The notes under the pieces are model-generated. The model did no database searches. It saw only the letters and a list, made by a program, of their open reading frames with translations, and was not told where the DNA came from. From Trebouxia sp. TZW2008 (taxonomy: Eukaryota; Chlorophyta; Trebouxiophyceae; Trebouxiales; Trebouxiaceae), in assembly GCA_002118135.1 (NCBI GenBank), contig BDIU01000080.1, forward strand, positions 217,556-281,555: DNA of 64,000 nt, written 5' to 3'. Numbering within the stretch: position 1 is the stretch's first letter; each line of letters opens with the position of its first letter. A program made the translations under genes and the position numbers. Shown one piece after another: positions 55,401 to 64,000 of the stretch.

Positions 55401-58353
55401 CTGTGCGTGATCGTGAAAAAGGACCCTTGAGGTCGCGAGATGAGTCCAGCCCAACGGCGGCAATGCAGACTGAGCTGGTTTTGCTGTTGGATGCAGGGTG
55501 CGCAATCAGGATGACGTCCCTCTGCTCTGGGCGAATGGCCATGGCATATACAAAGCTGCCAGGTATGTTATGCCTGCAGACACAAGTGCATTGCTACAGT
55601 CTCAGAGCTTCCAGTGGCAGAATGTCTTGACACAGCTTTGAATTGACTTGCGATTGATGCATGAACACATCACTTTCGTTGACAATGAATGGTAACAGAT
55701 AAAGGGACACTTCCAGCAGCGAGCTTAAGCAGAGGCTCTCAATAGGCCAGACAATGGCCAACACTCTTTTGGGCAAACAAAGAAACAGTTGTCTCAGCAT
55801 CTAATGCCAAAGGCTGAGAAAGTGGGAGCAGCACAAGATCAGCAAGGCTTCAGTCTGCAGTAATGAGCAGAGATGTATAGCAAGAAGCTCATGCCTTTCA
55901 CAGGCCAAAGGATTTATGCTGCCTGCAGGATGACAGTTCGTTTTCACAGTCAAGCTGCTGCGTGCTCGGTGTGGCAACAAACTGATTGTGGGTATTGTGC
56001 TTGACTTCTCTGGGAGATGCATAGAATGTTCAAGCTACTGCCATGGTATGCAGTACAGGCTGTCTAAGAGCTTATGATCACCTGCAGGTTATATTCCCCC
56101 ACTCGTCCCAGATGAGTACTGTGCCATCCTTGCTAGCACTGATCAGCTGCTTGTCTTGAGGGTCAAATACAATAGCAGTGATGGGAGCAACATGTCCAGC
56201 CTGGCGTGTGGCGAGAATCCTGAAGCATGGATCCTGCATGATGCAAGCACTCATCAAGCTGATAATTCAGCTGCTTGAGACCCATTGTAAAGCGCGTCGC
56301 AAGTCTCAAGCCAAGGCATGAGTAAGCTGTAGAGCAAGAATGCAGATGCCATTTGGCTGATCTGTGTTCTGACCACATCACTGCTGATGGAAGGCCTATA
56401 ACGACCGCAGCATGACTTTAAAAACAAACCATTTGGCAATGTTCAATGTCTCTGACACTACAGCACCAGTTTTCCGCTGCGCATGCCGTTACATGATGCA
56501 CATGATTTCATGAGCAAAAAGGAGCATTGAATTGCAATACATTAATGCCGTGCAACTAGCAAAGCTATGGCGCACCTTCCACCGGATGAACCCATTGAGA
56601 TACTTCACATCATAGTCGTACTTCTTGTCCAGCCCATCCAGAGTTGTTGTCAAGCTTTTCAGATGAGCAGGGCTTGCATGTTGCAGCACCTGCAGTCATG
56701 AAGCAAATTCTGTGAATGCAACACCTAGCCAATGAACTGATGCATACCAATCTCCGCTGCATGAGCTTCACAGACTGTCGTGGGTGCGCAAAACTGGGCT
56801 ACATGCATGCGTGCAGTGAGACTTGGGCAAACATGACATTTGTAAGTCAAATATAGCTATGGCTATGCAGCACAGCTGTTCAAAGGTCAATGCCGTACTG
56901 GGTTTGATGTTCCAACTCAACACTTAGCCAGTGTATCTGTACCTTGTCAATGCAGACTTCTGCAGTTTTGCCCAGCAGTGTCAACCCCACAGCCTGAGCG
57001 CCTTTTGCCAAAAATGCCTGCACTGTTCTGATTGTACCTGCATGTCATCAAACCGCAATGCAGGTTCACATCTGTGTCCAGCAACTTTTCAATCAAGGTG
57101 ACATGACTGCACATCAGCACTATACACTGACACGCGTGTCCTACAGGGCGAGACAAATCCGTTGCGATGCCAGAAGCGGAAGAATTGCTGACCTTTGACA
57201 CTGGCGATGTTGAGTTGTACAAGTTGCGCGTACACAATGGCGGGAACCAGCAGTGCTGGCCTTGACTCCTGCTTTGTATCCACTACTGCTCTCAAAAGCT
57301 GCAGGTCACAAGCCACAGGATGAGAAGCTTCTCATCTTAGCATGCATGGTCTAGCATGATTGACAAAACATGAATCCTTTCAGCACAGTCTAGGTGCCTT
57401 GGCAGGTTGCATCATCATTCTGCATGCTGTGTCACAGCAGTAGCAGCAATTCTGGCTTACCAGTTCAATCAGCTTTTGAGAAATGCGAGATCTGATGCTT
57501 TCTTCCAGCTCACCCACAAGAGAAATGTACAGCATGTGCTCCTGCAGCACGTTAATGGCCAGATTCAGCATTGATAGCGAGCATGACAATGGCAGTGACA
57601 GCCTTGAGACGTACCTGGCGCAAGGCCTCATCTGCATCAATGAACTTTGGGTCCAGTACAACACTGCCAAAAGCGCTGTAAAACAGCTCGTCTATTTGGG
57701 GATCCTTGGAATTCAAAGCCTTTTCCAGATTCCTGACTACCTGCATCTCAGCTGCCTGCTTTTAGCTTCTTTGTTTGCTTAACCTTGGTGGGTGTGTAGC
57801 AACAGGGGCCGCCAGCAGCACTGATCCAGCCTGAGTATGCAATGCGACATCGTGCAGGAGCAGCCTTTGCATAGCAGCAGAAGTTACGCACATCTCCAAA
57901 ATTGGTCGTGGCAGTCCGAATGTAATTCGCAAAAGCCTGCTGCCTCTCTGGATCGGGTTGAGGCTGTGCTTGCTGAGGAGCAGGAGCTGCAGGCGGGTTA
58001 GCTGAAGGTGCAGCAGCCTGAGGTGACCTGACTTGTTGAGCGGGATACGCGTGTCCGTTGGGAATAGGTGCCTCCGCTCCTCGCTGCTTGACGCGGATGT
58101 GTTCGGTCAAAGACCTGCGACAAGGTCAAACTGACTGATCAGAAGCCTGTTGGGTGGGTCTTGTCCAAATATGAGGTATGCCGTCTTGCATTCTTGTTGG
58201 CAGATATGATACGCTGTGCATGAGGCGCAAAAGTCCCAAAATTTATATACAGTGCCTGGTACAAGTGGCTGATGGTGACCTGAGAACATTGAGAAGTTCA
58301 GTTGCAGCAGGGACCTCCGATGCGTCAAGATCTACGTCGATAGAGATCCTCAT
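52440..58353 (-). CDS. WD40-repeat-type protein with a helical N-terminal domain (function unknown)
   Basis: Exons recognised: 58353-58280 (MRISIDVDLDASEVPA), about 58112-57893, 57742-57617, about 57541-57462, 57306-57190, about 57022-56943, 56688-56576, 56232-56085, about 55580-55350, about 54950-54770, about 54048-53820, 53225-53040 and a last exon ending in TGA at 52442-52440. A Pro/Ala/Gln linker (~residues 50-90) precedes a helical domain with FANYIRTATTNFGD and LEKALNSKDPQIDELFYSAF. Beta-propeller-like segments follow: GHVAPITAIVFDP...LISASKDGTVLIWDEWG, then VVLAGTRHGQVALWALNRPE, then LCGTSGKRVVQWNM, and finally GAWAGIYPYLYVGGGSQKV. One central join (near 57.1 kb) is phase-ambiguous. 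I did not recognise the family. A scaffold role is the usual expectation for such proteins but is inference. Confidence 0.55.
53212..53335 (-). repeat. Duplicated acceptor region in the WD40-type gene
   Basis: ttgtctgcagcagcagcagctttcaa...gtcatggcac (about 53222-53272) is repeated at about 53281-53330 with few changes. The first (53220 side) carries the acceptor of the exon starting MAAVGQNEVLP. Confidence 0.75.
54085..54285 (-). repeat. Two decayed copies of a propeller exon 5' half (period ~115 bp)
   Basis: The start of the exon at about 54048 (SKAGQIMCLCAYGQSKQVVL) recurs at about 54163 and 54275. The copies keep CAYGQS but have frame changes before or after it and stop resembling the exon after GTR. 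Only the copy nearest the rest of the exon continues into HGQVALW. Confidence 0.85.
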
Positions 58354-58902
58354 GATGCCTCCCAAATAAGTTTCTTGAGTACGGTTGCGGCTAACGCCGC
58401 AGGCGTGACCAACAAGTGAGCTTCACAGCGGGGTGTGCGAGGTTGACCCGCTTTTTTGTTACTGGTGTTACGGATCGTACTTTGATCAAGACCGTATTGC
58501 CTCGATCCCCAGCTGCACATGGCAAGACATGGCTGCGGTATTTGCGACGCAGCATCGTTGCTTGTCTTGTCACGAAACTCTAAGTTAGCCACTACGCAGC
58601 TGTGTCTGAATGATCCAAATTGGTAGCAGTAACCTGATCAGCACGACCTTTAAGTGTTTCTGCATGCATGTCAAAACAGATCAAAAGTCATATGATCAGC
58701 AGTCTTTGCACTGACCACTACAGCCACACAGGCTAAGCTTGCGAGTTCAGCGGCACAGCATGCAATAAATGTGACAATGTCTTCAGCAGGCATCAAAAGC
58801 AGTCCCGAGTGATTCCGCATGAGTCAGCCAGACAATGGCATTTGAACAGCTTGAGCACGATCTGCATGCCCAACTTGGGTTGAACTGCTTGCGACCCCGC
58901 AA
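58354..58902. promoter_or_regulatory. Divergent promoter between the WD40-type gene and GPC1
   Basis: The 549 bp between start codons include a GC-rich stretch near 58380-58460. No exon is seen on either strand. Confidence 0.45.
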
Positions 58903-61804
58903 ATGGCGTCGCAGGAAAATCCGCAGCCTGTGACGACAGAGCAATACAATGGTACTGAGTCCACAACGCCGAAGGCGACAGGGTTTGCAGGCATTCTTCA
59001 GTCTGCACGCAACTCGATCAATCGGAATACCGAGGTGTTTTCGGAAGGATTGCACAAAGTTGTGGGAGGATCGACGGGCGGAGAGTCGGGATACGAAATT
59101 GACTCTGAAGCTTCCGTGACGGAGGTACGGCACATCCCAACTTCCATCTGGACCGATTCAGCTCACACCAGCATGATATGCATGCAGCCACAGTCGTGTT
59201 TGCAGGAAGTCAGCCTGACGTGCAGACGACATACTGCAATTCAGCTATTAGTTTTTGATCCGTGCAGTCACCCAGGGCTGATGGAGCACCTGCTTCTCAG
59301 AGTCAGCCAATACTGCGCAAGCGGATACAAAAGCTTTCAGAGCTGCAGCTGCGGCCTGAACAGGTTTTGATCAGGGACAAGCTTGGCTTCTTCCTGGGTG
59401 TTGTCAACCTCTGGTGAGGCTGCTGACAAATCAAGTGCACCAATTCTAGGTTTGGCCCGTACAAAGAGCAAACAGCCCCTAAGACTCTTGTTTCCGTTGA
59501 CCTGCAGTCTGAGCGCATTTTGGCTTGGGGCTTCACCCCAGACATTCTACAAATATTACACCTTCAAAGCTGTGGTGCTGTATGGCTCACGCTTCTACCT
59601 GTACAGAATGAAGAACTGGCATTACTACATGCTGGAATTTTGCTACTTTGCCAATATTCTGTTGCTTCTGGAAGTGTGGGTTTTCCCAAGTTCGCCCACC
59701 TTTCACAAGGTACGATCGTCCACACTGCTTGCATCACAAAGATGTATAAGCTTAGTATGCATGCACGAATTGTGATTGTGGAGAGCCATCAAGTCCTTTG
59801 CATCACATCAGTGACTGAGAGATTTGGAAGGGCAATACATCGCACTGCATGCGTATTGTGGTCAATATGCTTTCATCACATATCAGAACTGCATCATACA
59901 TAGATCAGTCTCACAATGGCGCCCTGCCTGCAGATTGTCTTTGCTCAGGTTGCTGGGCCTTTGACATGGTCCATTGTGGCTCTCAGGAACTCGCTTGTCC
60001 TGCACAGCCTTGACAAGGTCAGAAGCACATGCCTTGTCTCCATACTTGCCGTCCAATGCACTGTCATGTCTTCTGCTATGCAAGTCTGTCAGTATTCCAT
60101 GCAACACGCATGTCTACTGAGCTTGACTGCCTTGTTCAGTTTGGCTTTTTGCCCCTGGAGTCTGATCAGCTGGCATCGCAGACATTCTTCTGCCATGCCA
60201 TGGTGGTGTTCACTTCCAGCATGCAAGTCACCTCTTCTGCTTTGTCAGAGATTTGAATCAGGCGTTCCTAGTGACATACATTCCTAGATTGCTTGTTGAG
60301 CAGCACAAGTGCTATACATCAGCGCATCAGGGGTTTTTGGCAGCTGCAGCCTGTTCTGGCTCTTCTGTTCATCATTTCATGCCTCATGCAGATCACATCG
60401 CTGTTCATGCACATCTCTCCTGCTCTGGTGTGTTGGGCATGGAAGTGGTACCCTGACCCCAAGGTTGTCAGGTTTGACAAGATGTCAGCAGAGCAGCTGA
60501 AAGCGTACAACACAGCCAGCTGGTGGGACATTGGAGTGCTGTCCATGAGCAGCTACATGGTCTGGGTTGTGCTGTACTATCTCAAGGTCTGTCCTTACAC
60601 ACACATGTTGTTCAAACCCCAGCTACTGCACAAATGATGATGCAGCTGGAGATTGTTAGTCCTGGCTTGCACTCAAAGATGAGACAATCATCATGCATGA
60701 CACGGGTCCAAGAGCGTGCAAGTATGCACCTGTCATCTGCCAGCCTATACATGTCAATGTCCATCTTGGGCACGCTCCACGTGTGTGCTTGCACGCATGC
60801 ATCATATGAGACCCATATGATCAGTCATCGTGTGCAATAACCACCTATTGTCTTGAAGCGTGCAATCAGGTCTGAGACATAGACCTGCACAAACTGCAGC
60901 TATCACAGCTTCAGTTGATAACTTGCTGCACTCCTGCAGGTATTTGTCCTGTCTCAGAAGAATGTCAAGGAGAAGGGCTATGTCACTCTGTTTCAGTACA
61001 TGACCAAGAACAAAAAAAGCTTGTTTGCCAGGGTTGTGATGAGTGCCCCTGAGGTGCTGCAGGTATGCCCACATGCACTCTATGTGAAGGCGGTTATGCA
61101 AGCACAATGCGTATACGGCTAACTGTTGCGGCTCAGGCTGTACTGATGTATAGCACTAACATATTGCGCTGGACCTGCTTGTAGCAACACTGCATGCTTG
61201 ACTCGCAATCACAATTTAATGCAGCAGCATTTCTCAGAGGAGCTGTGGAATATTGAACTGTTGCAAAATGGTCAGCAGTTAGCGTGAATGTGGAGGATGT
61301 GCGTGCAAATGTGTACTCACAAGATGCCTGTACTGCAGCCGGTGGTTTACATGGGCATTCATGTGGTCTTGTGTTGGTTTGCAACATCCACAGCAATGAT
61401 ATGGTGGCACAGCAAGGCTGCCCATACCGGCTTCCTGATCTTCTGTGCCTCAGTCTCTGCATGGAATGGTAAGTACTGCATTGCACTCTGCCAAGATCTC
61501 CAACATGACATTGTCATGTGCAGTACATGGTTGTGCATCTTGCATGTGCTTGGCTGTCATTGCACTAGACAAGGATTGACTTCATCCTGACATTGCCTGT
61601 ATGACCCCCTGCTGGGTTCCTCTCACAGAAATTGAATTATGCTATATAGATATCAAGCTGTCAACATACTTGACAATCTGAAGCATTTGAGGTGGTATCG
61701 ACCTGGCCTGTTGTGCAGGTGCAACATACTACTTTGACATCTTTGCTAGGAAGTACATCCAGTCATTGGGCCTGGAGCCCAAACCTGCCAGGAAAGCGGA
61801 GTGA
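58903..61804 (+). CDS. GPC1: Glycerophosphocholine acyltransferase (GPC1/DUF2838)
   Basis: Eight exons keep frame: 58903-59124, 59268-59413, 59508-59709, 59934-60017, 60392-60586, 60940-61062, 61339-61468 and 61719-61804, giving 395 aa, in the usual size range. A polar, Ser/Thr-rich N-terminus of ~75 residues precedes several hydrophobic membrane segments. The DUF2838 signature is clear: YRMKNWHYYMLEFCYFAN, VAGPLTWSIVALRNSLVLHS and TSLFMHISPALVCWAWKWYP. The C-terminus has TYYFDIFARKYIQ. Family enzymes, known from yeast and plants, use acyl-CoA to acylate glycerophosphocholine to lyso-PC in the ER membrane, recycling deacylated phosphatidylcholine. All junctions are standard and no decayed exon copies are seen. 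Confidence 0.9.
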
Positions 61805-62479
61805 GAGCATCAAGTGGGATGGTGTGCAGCAGCGTCCACCTGTCTGCTGCAGCCATATGCATGCTGTTGCTGTACATGTGTGAAAAGCAGTGATTCAGTT
61901 TAAGCTGAGACAGCATTTGGCATGCATGCATTTAAAGTTGACAATGTGTATGACGCAGTCACAACAGTCTTAATTGCGCACCTGACAGACTAGTACATGG
62001 TGAACGGCAGACACTGCAACCCAGCCAGTGCTTGCCATGTGTCCAACTGACAGGCATTGTACCGTAGTGGCTGTTACTTGGCACTCAATACGATCTATGC
62101 GCCTAAAATGACGCGACGCGACGCTCACCCTGCCACAATGGGGCTACTACTTTTCGTTTGAAGTCTGTTACAAACATGCTATCCAATGCCATGCCACTTT
62201 GTGCAACATCAAAAAAGTATCACATCATCAAACGGCAACATCATAGAGTCAAATATCATGGGCAAAAGGCTGAATGGCAGTGATTTTGCAATGAGCTCAC
62301 CAAGTCTCATCAGCAAGTCTAGGAACAAAGTCTGGCAGACATTGCAGCACCGTTGTCTCTTACTTGATCTGCGTACAATTGTACGAGAAACCACGCCCAA
62401 GCTGTGTGATAGACACAAACAAACGAGGTCAAGGCAAACGAAATACTGTGAGTGCGCACGTGTGAATGTGTAGCAGCGT
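61805..62479. other. Intergenic region after GPC1
   Basis: No exon is recognised. It holds the GPC1 3' flank and probably the promoter of the next plus-strand gene. Confidence 0.4.
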
Positions 62480-64000
62480 GAGGAAGTAGCACCTCGCCAT
62501 CTACATCGGTGGTAGAACGCCAGAACAGAACACCTGCTTATTCAGCAAAGACAATTTTGCTTCTTCTCTCTGTCGTGAGAGAGCCTTGCTTTCGGCACGT
62601 CTGCGACTTGTTTGGCAGCAGCAGTCATACGACCCGTTCTTTTGACAGTAGGCAGCATGCCAGCCGACTATCTGGTCACTTACGCCTAGCAGCGGCTGCC
62701 CGTCTTTCACGCGGCCCGCTCACGTTCAGCTGCTCTTGCTTAGGCGCCAACTTCAGAAGGCTTCGGTGCCACCTTCAGCAGGCTCGCAGATTTGAGCCTG
62801 AATTGCCCGTCAACGAAGGGTTGCACTTTTCACGGCCAGCACAGGCAGGTGGACACAATACAGGGGTTTCTGCCAAGTATAGATATGCAGCTAGTAGTGC
62901 GGCCCCACACAGCGACTGGCTAGACCAATCATTCAGGATCTGCTATGCTGTTGGTGTGCAATGCAACAGCAACCCTGAGATAGGCAGTCTTGTAGCATGT
63001 GTGCACATTGTCCGTGGCTGAATGCAGGAATGGCAGCTGAGGCTCTGATGCACATTGTAGTAAAGCTGCATAGCACAGAGGAGCTGCTGTGCTACATGAA
63101 AGCCAAACTCTGGCAGCTCAGGTTTTCAAGACCTGCAAAATCAAAGCAAAGTGCCAAGAAGGCACATGACAGGATGCCATTGGCATGGATCTAGCAGAGG
63201 ATGGTACTGAGCTTCCAGCTGGTGTTTACTTCTTCACTCCGGCTGAACCAACAGGTATATCATAGTATCAACCTTTGTGATGGACTGCCCTGTTGAGAGT
63301 TGAATGATGTTGCGCTTGCCCAGCGTTTTCCAACAGATGCAAAGCTGTGGCTGCTGACCATTACTTTGCCGTGCAGTGGACCCGGCGATCGAGTATAGAC
63401 TGTCACAACTGGAGCAGCAGGCTGTGAAGAGGCACAAGACAGGCTTCACAGAGACTCCACTTCCGCTGGCTGATGGTGAGATGTTGCACCAAGCGACTGT
63501 CCAGTGTTTGAGTCACATGTTCAGTCTTACTGAAGCTTTGTAAGCATACTCTGTCGAAACATGTCACAGTCAGACCCTGCAAAGTCAGACCCTGCAAAGT
63601 CAGACCCTGCAAAGTCAGACCCTGCAAAGTCAGACCCTGCATGCATTCTGCTGCCAGATTTCAGCATACATCACAGAATTGCATTGCCTGCATGTCACAA
63701 GAGAGCTAATGACTGATATCCATAGCACAATAGGCCAAGTGTGTTGCAGAAGGCGTGATGTGGGAACAAGAGGTGGTGCTGGGCAAGACAGCCTGTCAGA
63801 CCTGTCATGTTGACGAACTGCTGCAGCCTAAACAGCCCCTTTTAGCTGCACTTCGCTACCTCTTTCTGCTTCATCAAGGCCAGTCCCAGGATGCAAAGCC
63901 TATTGTTGTAATGAAAAAGTCGCGTGCACAGAGATGCAGTGTAACGTGCTGAGATACTTGCACAGCAGAGCTTGAGCGTTATTCCGAGAAGGCCGTGTGT
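62480..64000 (+). CDS. 5' part of an unknown gene (continues past the right edge)
   Basis: Two in-phase exons look real: about 63172-63253 (DAIGMDLAEDGTELPAGVYF...) and 63376-63476 (VDPAIEYRLSQLEQQAVKRH...). A third follows from about 63751 (EGVMWEQEVVLGKTACQTCH...), joined through phase 1. The long open stretch at about 62480-63020 (Arg/Ser/Cys-rich) may be 5' UTR or an N-terminal exon; no ATG start could be assigned. I do not recognise the family. The CQTC motif could bind metal, but there is only one such pair. Confidence 0.4.
63569..63644. repeat. 15-bp minisatellite, five units
   Basis: GTCAGACCCTGCAAA is repeated four times without change, followed by a fifth unit ending in GCAT. It lies in an intron of the unknown gene. 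Perfect identity of the units points to recent expansion. Confidence 0.92.

Noticed and set aside
62509..63021. 170-codon open frame at the start of the last gene
   Set aside because: It has no ATG start, is very rich in Arg/Ser/Cys and shows no family pattern; it may be 5' UTR. It is kept only as an uncertain part of the partial gene.

Overview
The window is intron-dense nuclear DNA of a eukaryote, most likely a green alga (Chlorophyta; Trebouxiophyceae would fit). The reasons are: a bacterial-type aspartyl-tRNA synthetase with an Arg-rich transit peptide, a plant-type DNAJA ending in CAQQ, a GPC1-type glycerophosphocholine acyltransferase, a plant-like M48 peptidase fold, and TGTAA polyadenylation signals downstream of RPS15 and KNL1. 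Genes have many short exons with standard GT-AG (some GC-AG) junctions. I rebuilt most models by hand, requiring reading-frame phase to be kept across every junction. No tRNA, rRNA, CRISPR or prokaryotic feature was seen.

Layout: (1-0.5 kb, -) 5' part of a uridine-phosphorylase-like gene. (2.0-2.4 kb, +) weak terminal exons of an unknown gene. (2.6-5.9 kb, -) a 344-aa cAMP-kinase regulatory-subunit-like protein. (6.4-21.3 kb, -) a giant gene of about 2,026 aa: coiled coil, then a Pro/Ser-rich disordered block, then an M48-peptidase-like domain that has lost its zinc ligands. (21.8-28.0 kb, +) organellar aspartyl-tRNA synthetase, 670 aa. (28.5-30.3 kb, -) a tentative DUF4504/C1orf74-like gene. 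(30.3-30.9 kb, -) BLOS1. (31.2-44.9 kb, +) the outer-kinetochore scaffold KNL1/Spc105, about 1,628 aa, with RVSF, MELT-like motifs, two unusual repeat families, Spc7 and RWD parts. (45.2-45.8 kb, +) RPS15/uS19. (46.9-51.1 kb, -) DNAJA chaperone. (51.6-52.0 kb, +) small PPC/DUF296 protein. (52.4-58.4 kb, -) a WD40-type protein with a helical N-terminal domain. (58.9-61.8 kb, +) GPC1. (62.5-64 kb, +) 5' part of an unknown gene.

The most striking property cuts across genes. In at least six unrelated genes, exon edges with their splice sites have been locally tandem-duplicated, at periods of about 75-260 bp, two to four times. Usually one copy stays in frame while the others lie in the adjacent intron carrying stops or frameshifts. 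Copies of exon 5' ends lie upstream of the live exon and copies of 3' ends lie downstream. The clearest case is an exact 257-bp x3 array in KNL1, where the first two copies carry in-frame TAG and TAA. A second layer is a family of TA-flanked MITE-like elements of about 165-190 bp in introns.

The genes are mostly housekeeping and do not form one pathway. The notable protein-level discoveries are the coiled-coil/pseudo-M48 fusion and the KNL1 repeat region, which has seven G-x-K-[LM]-[AT]-R-T-P-like motifs, six in live exons and one in a dead copy.
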